Source of the DNA: Viscum album
Lineage: Eukaryota > Streptophyta > Magnoliopsida > Santalales > Viscaceae
NCBI GenBank assembly: GCA_963277665.1
Contig: OY728125.1
Span: 1,719,400,889 to 1,719,464,888, forward strand
Length of the DNA: 64,000 bases
Direction: 5' to 3'
Shown here: one piece after another, positions 46,251 through 61,714 of the stretch
Position numbering within the stretch: the first letter of the stretch is position 1
Layout: each line of letters begins with the position of its first letter
Program-made: the position numbers and the translations under genes
The notes under the pieces: generated by a model
What the model saw: the letters and a program-made list of their open reading frames with translations, nothing else
Database searches by the model: none
Told to the model about the DNA's origin: nothing

Positions 46251-49200
46251 ATTTGTCATTGAATGAATAAAATAAGAGATATTTTTATCATATTATTTTA
46301 AAAACATCATTAATTTTTTAATAATTAATTAATATTACATAGTTTCACATACCATTAGGGCCAAATAAAATATTTTAGTCTCTATTATTCTTGAATTTTT
46401 CTATTTCTAATCCTAGATAGTTTCCACTATTAAATCAAAAACCCAAAAATGATAATGAAATAATCTAATGATGACTTTAGAATGTAAAAATTATAAGTGA
46501 CCCATACAATGAGAATCAAACCTCAATCCACTTTTTGATGAAATTTGATAGGGCACCATTAGACGAGAGGGTGAAAACCATATAACTTTTTGTTTTTTCA
46601 CCCAGATATAGAGAAACACCCATAACCCTTGAAAACACAACTATATAATCATTAAATAGGTTGGAAATAAGGTTTTGGGAAAGAAGTTATAAGAATAATC
46701 ATTTGGTTTCCTTGTAAAAGGATGGATAATATCCCAAGAGATGATGGGTGAAAGCTTGGGAATCGTTCCCCCTCCCTTGGTGGAATCATTTTAATAATGG
46801 AAAGAATGGACTATTTCCATCATTAAAATAGATTTATTTTAACATAATTATATTAATGTAATTATATTAAGTAATTATGATTCTAGAAGCATCTAAATTA
46901 TATATCAGTAAAATTCCATTTCCGATTTTTATTTTCCAATTTTTCACATTATTATTTTTAATCCATGTTAATGAAATTTGAAAATATATATTTATATAAT
47001 TTTTTTAATAACCAAAAAAATATATTCGTGAAACCTAATAACATATAAAATTTATAAGAAATCAGATGTTAACGTTTTGGAATAGATTAATTAATTATAG
47101 AATCTTTCTAAATATATAAATAAATAATCAAATAAAAATATTTTAATTAATAGTTTCTCATCTTAAGATTTCCAGGAAAGAAATGAGAAGTCTATGTCAA
47201 TATTAAGATACGATTGGTCACCTTTGATGGTTTATATGAAAGTATATAGATAGAAAGAAACTCACTAAATATCAAATTTAATATGGCATGGTCTCTATGC
47301 TTGATCCCTGAGATCATTTACCTATTATGATTAACATACATATTATAAAAACATAAAAAAGTATATTAATTTCAATCCCAAAATATTATTATTATATATA
47401 TAATAGGCAATTGAAATGTAGTGTTCGATAGATATAGACCATCTATATTGACTTCTTATCATTTTTAAAAAGTCAATTGAATTGGTTATGTTGAGATAGA
47501 GAGAATATAATATTATAACTTCTTATTCCCATCCTTATAGTCAAGTTATCAAGAACTCCATCTTATTTCACTTCATTTTCTAATTAATTTATCAAGTCCC
47601 ATATTAATTCCATAGAGAATACCCAATTTAAAGAATATTATTTCCATAGATTATCAGAGATTTATTTTTTTATAATTGGCCTTTACCTTCATTTCTCTAA
47701 AGGAGAAGTCTAGAGGATTATATTGACATTATAGGGGTAATCATCTATCTCTTATAATATTTTTCAAGGAATTCCATCCATTTTCATTAACTTTTCACCC
47801 GAAGTATAAAGATGATATTATTGAATTGACAATAATTTTTTTCTTCAAAAACTATTTATTGCTTCTGATATTCCCTCTATGTTCCACTAGTAAGTATATA
47901 GTTCTGGTATATAGTGTTTCTTCATCTATACTGTGCATTTACAGACTGTCCATTTTCTATTCTACATTACTTATTCTCCTTAAATGACCTTCAGAATATT
48001 TATTGATAATAATATATAGAATATAAATTTTATGGATTGATTACTTTATCAATATTTAACACACACATATCATTCAATATGATTACATTGAAACCACTAT
48101 ATTATATTGGAATGAAATTATTATGACTATATATTTATCATTAAAACATATCTCTCTAAATGATTATAATATAAGTTCATGAGGCATGATATGATATGGT
48201 GTACAATAAGAAACATTGGTATATTATGATAACAAATATTAATATATTTAGAGGATGTTGAAGGGAAGTATCCAAAAAGTTTTCCATTAAATAAAACCTT
48301 TAAACATAAAAAAACACCCCTTCCAATTAAACCTCCTCATCCATTGTATCATTTTTCATCCTCACCTCCATCTATTGATGCCAGATATGTTTATATATTT
48401 GTTTATTAGGATTCTTGTATGAAAACCATTATCAAAACATCCCAAAAGTCCCACTAGTCACCATACAAGAAGTGTAGAAATGTATCAGGATGTATGGATT
48501 ATGTTGTATATAGAACATCCTCATGGAAATGTGGCTCTACCCATGTAAAATTCACAGCACCATTGTGTGACCATTTATAAAAATGTCCCTATACTCATTA
48601 ATATCGAATGAAATGGTTGCAGAGTTATATGTATCCCCTTATAACTCAATACCACTTTATCCCCAATTATTATCTAATCATTAACAAATATATCATTCTA
48701 TAGGAATCAAGCACATTCTAAATTGTAATTGCATAAACACATGTTCATAGTTCCGCCCTTAATTTCACCTAATGTGTCTTTCATAAAACATTACTATTCC
48801 ATGATAATATTTTGATATAGATACATTAAAAACGTTTTAGCATTATACATAAATAAATATTAACCTCAATATATATCATAAACAATATAACAATAATTCA
48901 CACATTAATCATAATTAATAATGAAACAATTCATCAAAATCACAATCATATACTATATTTTTCATTTTATATCATATATATAATTCCATTTAAATAATTT
49001 GAAATTATATTATAAGGTAATTATATTTCCCATCCGTTTACACAATTCATTTCTCCCATTTGCTGACTCAAATCAATAATCAGTTAAAATAAATTTATAT
49101 TCATAGAATATATACATCTTGAATATTTATTCCAAAAAATTCATAGTCTTTTCTAATTTATAATTATAATTATATATATAATCATTATTCAATTTTTTAT

Positions 49201-50389
49201 AACTCATGTAATCGTAGTGATAAAATTTTTGGTATATTTACATATATGTATTTGAAGGAAGAGATTTGTGAGTTTCCTACCATAATTCAACAATGAACAT
49301 AAATCTTGGACTCTCAAATGATAAAAATGATTGATCATTTGAGGATGTCCATTACTTATTTTTATCTCAAATAAATTATTGTTTATTTATTCTCTAAATT
49401 TATTCATTTGTTTCTTTCATTAAGGGATTTTTTTATAAAAAAATGTATATTTCCTAAAATAAATTTCTATTCATTGAAGTTTTCTCATTGAAAATCAGAG
49501 TTGACATGATAGAAGCCCTATTCAATATATGTATTAATAGGTTATCCCAAAGTAATGTTTTTTATTTTATTTTGTGATGATATATTTAAATTAATATAAT
49601 ATAGGCTACTTTTATAGATAAATGATTGATTAGACATTAGATATAATATGGTAAAGCTATATCTGGACAACTCTACATTTAGGAAACCATATATATAGTG
49701 ATATATATATATTTTTAAGAGTGTGTCATTAGTTTTATGTAAGTGAAATCAGGATATGGATCCATAAAATTGATGTTATAATATAGTATCCATACATGTA
49801 AATATCCATACACAGATAGTTATCTAAATTCATTTGATAATTTGGAATAATAGAAGGTCATTAGGCATGGTGAAAATCACATAGAGGTATTTAATTAACT
49901 GAGATAAGATTTATTTTCCTATAATCTAAAATATGAAAACATATATGTTAATTTAGTTTTGAATATGTATGTTCATGTATATTCCACTATAATTACATGT
50001 GGTGTAATTATATATTATTTATTCATCTCAATAGTTGAGAAAAATTGATAATCTATAAGGCATTTAAAATATATGTATCTCGCACTTAATCATGATTTTG
50101 AAGAATATGTGTCTTTTATAATGGGAATGTGGTGGATTATATTAGACCAATTATCTTTATAATTTGAGTAGATTTTTTTTCTAGAAACCACTTTGTTTTT
50201 TATAATTATTAATGATATTGTTGATTAATATCAATAATAAAAATTCCTTTAGGCCACACTTAAAGAATTCCCAATTATGATTTATAGATGAATTTGATTA
50301 ATGAATGTCTAAATATATTTTAATTTATAATAATCTAAAATATGATTTCCGGATTATGAATTTGAAATATTTAATTATATATTATATAT
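46251..50389. other. AT-rich intergenic DNA, no gene recognised
   Basis: Two less AT-rich patches (46490-46800 and 48280-48680) read like untranslated or LTR sequence but carry no motif I can name. The remainder is AT-rich and featureless apart from the hairpin at 46788. Confidence 0.45.
46788..46829. other. Perfect-length hairpin, 16-bp arms, 10-nt loop
   Basis: ATTTTAATAATGGAAA (46788-46803) pairs with TTTCCATCATTAAAAT (46814-46829) at 15 of 16 positions, with the loop GAATGGACTA between. It could be a transcript hairpin or a tiny inverted-repeat footprint. Confidence 0.6.
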
Positions 50390-50960
50390 TGGCATTAAAA
50401 GTTATTTTTGTGTTATAATTTAAATAATGTATTTTTTTATTATCAATACATAAACATGTTGAAATTGAAAACCCCAATTGAGGCTTGGGATTATGCCTAG
50501 AGTAGTTAGCTCCCAAGGCCTGTTACAAGTTATTAAATCGAAAATATGTCCAAATAGGCCATTAAGAACCACAATTGAATCTTTTAAACCATTTGAGGAT
50601 CATTAATGCATCTAGTAAATAATTTTACAACTTCGCCACATATAGAGGCTATTTAAAAACCAGATAATATATGAATCTTGATTATTACACATCCTTATGT
50701 TTTTTATTGAATGAAATTCATTAGAATATATGGTATTCCATTAATACTCTAGATATAAAAGAGGGGTGGTGTTTTCTTTATCCCATTTTAGAGAAAGAAA
50801 ATGTTTTTTAAGTTCTCTTACTTCCCTCATCAGATACATGGTTCCCTAATTTTCCATATCAGAGAGATCCTAATTATATTTCTCATACGATAGTTTTTCT
50901 TCTTTAATTTCTCTTTAGTTCATCCATATTTCACATTGGGAGTGACTTTAAAAAAAATAT
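50390..50960 (+). repeat. TATA-bearing repeat, copy A (LTR-like)
   Basis: It shares ordered blocks with 56790-57220: ATAATTTAAATAATGTATTT, AAGGCCT, ATAGGCCATTAA, TTGAATCTTT, TTAGAATATATGG, a TATA box (TATAAAAG, 50754-50761) and TTATCCCATTTTAGAGAAA. The layout with a TATA box followed by a pyrimidine-rich leader suggests an LTR. Edges are not defined. Confidence 0.5.
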
Positions 50961-53900
50961 TAGAAAATAAAACCACTTTGTGGTTAATGATTAGTGACAT
51001 TAGTATATAATGGAGGAGACATGGATTTGACAATTTTGTATTTATATAAATATATGGAAAAAATTTAATATGTAGTTTCATTTAATTATTAAATATTTTA
51101 TTTTTTTCTTAGTATTTTTGATCTTGAATTGTATTTATTATTACTTTATTTGCATTTTTAGTTCTGCTCTCACTACAAGAACACTATATCGGTATTTGAG
51201 AAAACTATTAGGTGTTAATTGATTCATGGGAAATACCAAACATGAACATGGGATGAAGTATGTCTCTACACTAAATTAATTCATTATCCGTTTACTGAGT
51301 ACTATAAATTAAAGTTAATGAAATGGGGTACTATGATATGTCTATATAGACGCCATGTTAATATTTTGTGAAATTATATGATCTATACCCCTTATTAAGG
51401 GTTTAGAATCCCAACTATATTAATGAAATACTCATACACTAAATTATTCAATTTTGATGATAAATTAAATTTATAAAAAAAATTTAATAATAGCATACAA
51501 CATTGATTTAAAAATATATTTTGTGATTCCTCTATATAATTTTAATTTTGAGTATTGTGTTTCCACTTGTCCCATATACAAAAAATCAGAATTCTTGTAC
51601 TATATTCTATAAAATCTTATAATAATGATAGATTTTATATATCTGATTTTTTATGGATATATATAATGATTTTATACAATCTAATTAAATTTATGAACAT
51701 TGTATTATATAAAAAGTTAAAAAAATGATATAATTAATTCTCATTTTATGTATTCAATAATTATATGATATATACTATTGAATTTCAACGAATATTAACA
51801 TGTATGGTCTGTCAGTGAAATATATAATGTTAATATTGAGACCAAATTTAAAACCCATCATTAAAGATCTAATTGTTAGATTCCATCCAATAAGAATCAC
51901 ATTAATCAAGATCCTAATCGATCAAATAGATGTATCGTGCTTAGTCGAGAATCACTGATCTATCTTGTATTGGGTGAAAAGAGTAATATGTATCATAATA
52001 TAAATGTTAGGGGAAATTTTACTAGGTAACAAAATATTTTTCCACCTAGAGGCTCGATGTTGAGTATACTCATGAGTTGAATTTTTAAATATTTTCCACA
52101 TTGAAACATTCAAGAGTTTTATTTGATATGATTAATAAGAATTTTTAACAAAAAAATATATACTTTAAGAGACTAATTTAATAATGTTAAAAAATGTATA
52201 TGTATAGATCTTGACCCACAAAAAATATAATATTGAGTTATAATATTATATAGATGTGTATATTTACTAAAAGAACATATTGAATAATTACATACATGAT
52301 ATTAAAAGTGAATCATATTTTGATATAAATGACATTGGGATTAAACAAAAAGATAATTTTTTCAATAATATTTGACCTTGATATGGAAAAACGTAACTGA
52401 TAGTAGTTTTATTTCATGTTGTAATATTTTTATAAATTTTATCAAATAATTTTATAAATTATTGATTTTAAATTATAAAAAACTATATGATAAAATTTCA
52501 TCTACCTTATAACAAAGAAATTATTATTATTAAAAGTTTCATAAGGTTATATATGGAATAAGAATCATTATTCTGTAAAAAATTATTTCAATTATTTAGA
52601 ATATATATGTTGATATTGAATCATCAAATGTGGCTAAATGTGTTTACAATTAATCAATTAATTGTTGTTGTGAATATTTAAATAATATAAAGATCAATCT
52701 CAAGAACTGTGAATCATGGGAATTGGACATAAAATGTGAATCACATGGATATATAGTAATGATAAATTTCTCAACAAATGATGGAAACTATATAATGATG
52801 AAGAGGAACCATTAGTTGGTTATAGAGAATGAGTTGTGGGATTATTTTTGGGGATGGTGATTCAATTACTTCTATATGGATAGATAATATTTTTGGGGAA
52901 CTATTAAAATATACCATCAATAAACAAAATGATAATTTATATATGTGTACTAGATATCGTTTGATTTCTTTATTTAATAAATAAAAATTAATATTTTTCA
53001 TATGAATATAATGTTTTGGAGTTGGTATACCATATGTGATTCCTTATTTGTATTTTAAATTGAGAAAACTATCAATAATTTAAAACATAAGAAAGATAAA
53101 ATAAAATATTTTGAGATCATATATCATTATCATTATAACATAATTTCTATAAATATGAATCATATTCTATAACATACTAATGAATTTGTGTTAGATTCAA
53201 ATGATTATAAATTATTTGATGAATATGAATCATGATTATTTTTTAAAATGATTATTTTCATTTAAAGATAAATAACCAAGTGTTAATGATTTATTATAAC
53301 TCATATATACTATTGTATGTGGTGTAATAAGTAAATTTTCTCACAATGGATATCAGTACTTCGTTACCTATATGAATTATATTAGTATTTATGGGTATAT
53401 ATATCTTTTGAAACATTATTCTTGATCAATATAAATTCTCAAATAATTAAAAATTGTAGTAAAAATTAAATTATTAAAATTAATAAAATAAATTGTTTTG
53501 AAAGATGTGGAGAATATCTAAGATACAAATTTAAATACCATCTCAGAGATTATGGTATTATATCACAACTCACACTACATAGTATATTAAAATTAAATGG
53601 TGTATGTGAATGAGAAAATAAAATTATTTTTGAAATAGGTTTATCTATGATGAGTTATATTTACTTCCTTATATCTTTTGGGGGTTATCCTCTATAAACA
53701 AATTTGTTAATATAAAATTTTTATCTATATAATGAAGTGAAAATTCCCCACGGTAGAAGTGGATTGGGAAAAATATGAACTTTTCTTTTCTGAATAATCT
53801 AGGTTATAAATCATTTATATTATATATTATCTCACATAAATTATAACCCTTATTATATAAATATGTATTTTTGTTTTACACCAATGATATAATGGGTTAT

Positions 53901-55886
53901 TATTTAATTAATCTTTTAGATAATTTTTGTATCGACATTATTCTACTATAGACATGAAATTTATATTCAATATTATTTTTGAAATTACATTTGAACCTGA
54001 TAATGTTAAAAACCAATAAAATGATATGATCCCAAATATTTTTTACTTAGAAACGTTATGGGTTTTGAACAATTGAATCGATTTAGTAATAAAAATAACT
54101 AACAATGCCTTTTATAATTTTTAAGAAACATGGGAGAAATAGAATTATCTTTTCTAATAAAGATGATATAAAAATTATAGAAGAATATGTTTTAAATTTT
54201 CAAGAGGCCATACTAAATTTTTACATCAAGAAATTGTTAAAATAAATATAATATTAAATTGAATCCATGTATAAAAATCATGTTTGGAAGCTTTTAGGTC
54301 CAGATGAAGGTGTGTAACCCACAGGTTTCAAGTAGTTTTTCAACCAAAGGGATTCAAGGTATGGATGAGTGTTTATCAATAGTGCTTTCTTGGTGGATAG
54401 AATATTAATAAATAAATGTATTAAATATGAAGAAATTTTTTCTCTAGTTGATATGATAAAAAATAATCTGATTCTCTTAGATATACCAACATACTATGAT
54501 TATTAAATATATCAAAAATATGTCAAAATTGAATTCCATTATGGGAATTTATTCTAGGAATTAAATATAATAGAAAAAAATGATTTTAAATGCCTGATAA
54601 ATGATACTATGATTTGTATGACACAACAATAAATTTATTGATTGAATTAAGCTTATTGGTTTCATAATATCCAATTTTTAATTATATCAATTTGTCTGAC
54701 CTTATAAAAAATGAGGATTATTCTTTTTTATATAAACACGTTGCAGTTATTATGTGTGTATTTATAATATTTTTTATTAATGAGATAATTCCCTTTTAAC
54801 ATTGAATTATAATGTTATAATTAATGAAAATTGGGTGACATATTTATTTTAAATTAATGATCCAACTTAAGAAACATCCTTAGTAGGTATGATGGTTTAT
54901 GGTGATAGATCAAAATGAATTCTTGCCTTAGATATGAAAATATATTTGGGTACTAGTTAAAAAAGTTTAAAAAGGAGAAACTAAACATGGTTCAATATTC
55001 ATATATCATGAAATTAGTCCTTCAAGAACATAATATACATCAATATTTGAAAAATAATAATTTCAGTATAATATTCCAAATTCTTCTACTATGGTATACA
55101 TCATTAATTCAATAGTATTTATTCATCCTAGTGAATATCGTGCATTGTTTTTGACAAGATCATAATAATAAAAAATATTAGGAAATGTCTATGGGATATA
55201 ATTGAGAAAATACTCAACTACATGAGAATGACTAAGGATGAATTATTTTCCTTTGGTGGAAAGGAGGATCTTATTATAAATGGTTAAATTGATGAATTTT
55301 TTAACTATCAATTAAGACTTATGATGTTAATAGAGACCTGTTTATTCCCATAATATTGGATAAAATATTTTGAATTATAAAATAAATGATGAATATATGA
55401 CAATATTGATGTTGATAAATAATCTTTAGGGATAAAGAAGATAATTATTGAAATAGTGCAAATTTGAAACATTATTATTCTAATTGAACTATATTTTGAT
55501 AATAGTAAACTAGTTTCACAAACTAAGGATCCCATGTGTAATAAAATATATAAATTTTATTCTTCATTCATTATATCACATTAAATAGATTATTTAAGTA
55601 GTTGATATTAAAATATGTCAATTTTCTTTAGACGAGAATATTTTGGACCCCATAACAAATCCAATTACGCAAAAAAATCATGAAATATTACCCATATCTG
55701 TTATCATTAAATATTTGGATAACTATATGTAGAGAAAGTGGATGATTTACATTATATGTACTCTAAATATTGTGTAATTATTTGACGTAGTGAAATTTTT
55801 TATCATATAATATATATTACCAGTATTAATTTATCATTATTTTTTGTTTTTTTTTGAAAAAAATTTATAGGATATGACAATAACCC

Positions 55887-55917
<31 letters not shown>

Positions 55918-56789
55918 TACTAGATTTTACGTAATTGATGATAATATTATTGGGTTGTGATGGTATGTTATGATCATTATGAGAATGAACACTTATAAAT
56001 AATTATATCTAATCACTTAGGGGATATATGTTTGTGAATATTTATCCATATTAGCTTGATTTTAGTACACCACATGGAATTTCATATGTCTGTCTATGTG
56101 TTTCATTGATGTTTCTTATGAAATCATTGACAATGAACCTTTCAGTTGAGATTATGAAATATGTTCTTTTCATGTGATATTTTACATTTTGAAATCTATC
56201 CAAAATCACTTCATGAATTTTATATAATAGAATGTTTATCAGTATAGCACTAATCAAGTAGATGGGTTTTATTAACCAATATAATATATATTCCCCTATA
56301 TAATGGGTAATTAAATCACATGTTGCATGTGAGTTTTTAATTAGTGAATGAAAATATCAATATATTTAGATATAATATAATTATATACAATTTATTATTA
56401 TTTACAATTTTGAAAATGTGTCATGTTATATAGGATTATAATTCTTTATGCCCAATGTTTAATCATGATGTTGGGAAAATGGATATTATCTAATGTACAT
56501 GTCGTCTATCAGATCACACTAAACCAAATGATAATTTCATTAGATAATTTTTGTTCAAGATACTTCTTTTCACTAATAATTTTAAATCGTATTCTGAACC
56601 ATTTTTAACATTACAAATTCTCCTTGGGGTAACTCATAATACAATGAAATATGATATTTTGGTGCTATTTTGATTATTCCATCTATAAAAAGTTATATTT
56701 TTTATAAAAATAAATATAATTTATTTTTTAATCCGTAAAATATTTTTCCAAATGATAGTTATTTAATTAATTAACATTTGAGGTTTCAT
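50961..56789. other. AT-rich DNA between the two LTR-like repeats, no domain seen
   Basis: If the flanking repeats are LTRs of one element, this would be its interior. No gag or pol wording survives in any frame. It contains an AT microsatellite (55891-55918) and an isolated CACTACAAGAACAC motif at 51172. Confidence 0.45.
55891..55918. repeat. (AT)n microsatellite
   Basis: Uninterrupted alternating AT of about 26 bases. No other role visible. Confidence 0.9.
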
Positions 56790-57220
56790 AATATAAATAA
56801 TGTGTTATTTATATTATTAATAGAAAAACATGGGGATGTGGAAAATCTCTCATGAAATTTGTGCTTGAACTTTGTGTAATGGGATCCAAAGGCCTATTAA
56901 AAGAGGTAATTTCATCAACCTATCTAAAAAGGCCATTTAAACTCATTGTTGGATTCTTTCAAAACATATCTGGGATTTATAATGTGTATCCCAATGTGGT
57001 TTAGGATTTAATAAAAAAATTTAGTTCATTAGTTTTCCAAATAACCATCATGGGTTATTCATTACACCTTCTTATATTTCCTATGAGATTAGAATCATTA
57101 TAGGATATTAAATTCACTATTTTTATAAATATAAAGGACAAGGTAAGTATTCTTCATCCCATTCAAGAAAATGAATTTTTTTCTTAGAGTTCCATATTAT
57201 TTATCATACATGATATAATT
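56790..57220 (+). repeat. TATA-bearing repeat, copy B (LTR-like)
   Basis: Counterpart of 50390-50960, with AAAGGCCTATTAAAA, AAAAAGGCCATTTAA, TTGGATTCTTTC, TTAGAATCATTATAGG, TATAAAGG (57130-57137) and TTCATCCCATTCAAGAAAA in the same order and strand. Divergence is large. Confidence 0.5.
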
Positions 57221-60200
57221 CCATAGTTTTAATAACCTATGATAGTTATATAGTTTTCCTAATATGACAGTTTATCTAGTGTCTTTGGTATTCCTTATTC
57301 AAAACTTTTCATTAAAACTGACTAAAATCACATAGATAGTAAGTGGAGAATTTTTTTTATTTATTACTTTTCAATATTTTTCTCAATGGTTATATATGTT
57401 CAAAAAATCATACATCATATATATATATTAAAATCCATCTTAATAAGGTGTTCTTATTTGGTTTCAATATATTTTCATGTAATTTTTTGGATATTAAATA
57501 GGTTATTCAATTTAAAAAGCCAGTATTATTAGTAAAATTCCAGAAATAACACATTGAAACCATAGTTGTCTCTATAAAAATAATCGATAGAGTGTGGGAG
57601 AAATATCATATGGGGATAAATCAATTAAAAATTAATTTAGTTCCTCTAATTCGCCCATAAATTCCATACCACAATTTACACTGAGTTTTCTTCTCTCTCT
57701 CCTATCAATTACCCCTTTCCAATATATCCTTAACTACACTAACATAAAATTAAATAACATAATCAAATATTTGGGCTATAATCACTATAATATTTCACAT
57801 CCATGCCACCATATATATATCTCAAATAATAACATTAAACTGTTTATAAAATTTATCCCAAAAAATGATTAACATAATTAAATATATAATAATTTGAATT
57901 CCACTAACATCGATCGTTGACAATAAAATTCAACCATAGTAGAAAATTAACTTAATACCACTCATTTTTAAATAACACATTCCAAATTCAATGACATGCT
58001 AAAAACTTAATTTAAAAACATAAAAAATTCAATTTTACCCTTCATAGTAAAAAATTAAAAAAAGACCACAAATAGAAAAACCCTAAATTTTTGTGTCCAT
58101 GTATTAGTGATTCATTCTAATAAAAATTACAAATCCATATGAGTTACCCATTTGAATGTTTTTTTCCGTCTACAATATCTTTATCCAAATAATTTTTTTT
58201 GAAAAAAATTGACAAATAATTACATTAATATAGAATTGAACAGCTTTATAAATATTAGATGAAGATTTGATAAGATGTAAATATATGTAGTGAGTTGAAT
58301 AAATTGGTTTCTTAAAAATTATGTATCATCAATAAAAATGAATACGTTGATATATATCACGTTAATTAAATGAAAATAGTTATTTATTGTGGTCAAATAT
58401 ATAGTCAACTAATGTTTGAGAGATTGAAGAAATGACTTGAGATTACATTGTATGATTATTTTATGAAATATATATATATCATTATTCATAATACAATTAC
58501 TATATAATAAGAAATATTGAAATCAATTGGGTGATTCAATTTTCATTAGTTTTAATTTTTGTTGAATTACATTCTTCTTGATAACATCATTCTACCTTTT
58601 CAAACACATAAATAAAAATGAATATTATGCTTCATGGGTGTGGAATATGAAAAAATTACATTTTTTCTCAAATGAATATGTGTCATTTTTAAACTATCAC
58701 GAATCAATAAAAAAATCATTCAAGTGTGATTAATTTTGATATATAAAAAATAAACAATTCTCCTTTGAATTCATTTCAAATTTATTAATCATTCTATGAA
58801 ATTTCTGTCTAAATTGATTTTTGAAAAATATATGTTACTTGAAACAACATAGTGATAAAATATTTTATCATGGTAGATATTAACACCCAACATAGTCTAC
58901 TTAGTGTAAAAAATGAAAAAAACTATATAAAATGTAGATTAATGTTAAAATATTTCCATCTTGAATTATCTGTTGGTCAAATTATTCCTAGTTGAGTAGA
59001 GAGAAACAACCATAGTACATAGATATTTATGTTATAAAATTATAATGTACCACCATAGTTTTGAATTACACATAAGTATATTTCAGTATCATTTATCAAT
59101 AAATATAACTAAAAGCTTGATTTTGATGTGTAGTTTTATCTATATCTAATTATTATATATTTTAATATTTTATAGGAGATAGATGTTATAGTGTATGATG
59201 ATTTAAATAGAGAATATTGATCATTTAGATCTGGGATGTGTGGAATGAAAATTTTCATTCAAAATATTGAATTTTTTTAAGGAAAAACATTATTGAGAGT
59301 TTTGCTGTGGATTATGTTTTCATGGTAAATTTTTTTATTATAATAAACATGGTATAACAGATTTTCTACATCAAGGGTTTCAAAATCAATGACATTGATA
59401 ATGATTATAGAAGAAAAATATTTTTAGGAACTCAAAATAAGTTTATCAATTTCCACATTAATTTGTTAATAATTACTTGATAATGTAATGGATATTGCTA
59501 ATGATTTTGGTAAAACATTATCTAAAAATATTATATTTTTTTTGTAAAATTAATTTAATTTTATTCAATGTTAAATACATATGGCGTTTATAAGTCATAT
59601 ATTTTCTAGAAAATAGTATTATAAATCAAAATGCATGTTATAGTTTAATCACAATTATACTAAATACAAAATGGAACGAAATGGCACCAAACTAGGGTTA
59701 CACATTTTTTTCATGAGAAATTGGGGATATTTTTTAAATTATGAGAGGTGACATTTTCATCCAATGGGCGCACACACTCTTTTAATAAACGGATATTTTA
59801 AATTTTCAATATTTTAAATGGTGTCATTTTATAACCATTATAATATCAAAATATCAATAATTTATTATTCAAAATTACCTAATGTTAAATTATTTTATAT
59901 AATATTACTGATATGACTTGATTAGTGGTTTTTCTTCTCTAAGAAAAATAGTTCAGTGTTGAAAAAAATAACCTATAATAATAAATTTGGATTTTATTTT
60001 TTTAATGGCTATCAATCCATGTAATTGAATTTGTAATGTTTCAATGAATGAAAAAAAATTCATCTCATGTTATATAAAAAATATATGGTCTTAAAATTAA
60101 TATTCAGTAATATTAGGGTTCCTAACATGTATAGGATTTTACATTTTTATGGTTCAAACCACTATAATATTTTAAATAGTATTATATTTATGTTTTTTAT

Positions 60201-61300
60201 ATTATATTTTGTTAAATGAGATTCACTTATACTCAAATATATAATATTAAATATAATAATTTTTTTTCCTATGCACTTGAAAATTAATAATAGTATTTCC
60301 ACACAAATTTTGTTTTATATTAGAAAATTGGGACCACAATTATGTTTGAAAATAATAGTATTATCATAGGGATGATTTCACTGTCATTATTTTATTGGCA
60401 CCTTGTTTAATCTAATTATGGATATGTTAATACAATTAATGTTAATAATAAATTAAAATAATAAATTGTCTAATTTATTAAGAAATATCCCTTATTCATT
60501 ATCTTTGGAACTCTTATTATGAATTGAGATACATTTTCTATAAAATATATATTACTAGGATGGTGACTTAGAGAACCTGATAATCAGGGCGAGGGAGAAT
60601 GTGTTCATTGATGGGAATTGTAAATTGAACTTTGTTTAGATAAAATCAATAATAAATAATAATATTAAATATTGTTTTAGACCATTACTTTGATTATTTT
60701 CTCATTTCATTTTTGATTCCAATGACAATTCCCTGAACTAAAATAAATTCTTTTAACATAATTATATTTCTACAAGAAAAATTGTTATTCAATTAATCAT
60801 TGATTAGTGATTTGTTATGTTTTACTAATAATTTGAGGAATTTCACACTATGGGTGGTCAAAAATGATCATGTTAGCCACAAACTCTTCCATTTTTTCCA
60901 TTTTATAAACATTTTTAGTATGATTTAACCCTGTCCATTTACTTTGATTAAAATTTGATATATTTTTTGTAAACTGATGAATGGATAGTTCGGTAATTGA
61001 TGTTTTTGGTAATGGTGGTAGAGATTAATGTATGGAGGATAATGAAAGAGTGATGGCATATCATTGAGTGGTGTCATGAACTGAAATACATGTGTTATAA
61101 ACATGGTCATATAAACTTATTAGTATCATATAAAACCAAATTTTTCTTCCCAACACAAAATATGTCATTACCCATTGGTGCCACATATCATACTATTTAT
61201 TTTACCCAAAGGAAAACACACATTCATTTATTTTTATTTTCCCTCACTCACACTCACCCAGAGGCACATCCCAAGAGTTTACCTTTCTTGAAGATACATG
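57221..61300. other. AT-rich intergenic DNA, no gene recognised
   Basis: No transposon terminus or domain recognised. Long A and T runs and short Lys/Asn-rich frames only. Confidence 0.5.
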
Positions 61301-61697
61301 ATAACATGAATCTTTAACTATGCAGTTCAAATCAGGTAGGCTCCTAAATGGAAATTTGAACTTTATCAACATGGTTTGTACCATTTAAACTTTTACATGT
61401 TAATTTTTAAGGGTGTTTTACTCTCCCTCTTTCAAATATAATTCCCATCATTGTGCACCTCCTACCTCAAACCATGGAATTTTTATTGCACCTCTAACTA
61501 GGTATTGTGTATAATACAATTTTTTAGGTATTGACATCCAAGGGCCATGAATCGGGTCATATGTCCCCATGGTTATCCTATAACCCCTTTGTTACCTTCC
61601 CCAAATAAAATAGGATATTCTATACTGGGTCCACTTATCATACTAACGATTTCTCCCACAATCCAACAAGAGTTCCTTTAGAGTGTTTTTCCTTGGT

Positions 61698-61714
61698 CAC
61701 ACACACACACACAC
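61698..61714. repeat. (CA)n microsatellite
   Basis: About eight CA repeats in the context GGTCACACAC...ACTAAG. Confidence 0.9.

Noticed and set aside
51172..51185. CACTACAAGAACAC as the start of a second CACTA element
   Set aside because: No matching inverse end or target duplication was found downstream in the window, and no CACTA gene sequence follows.
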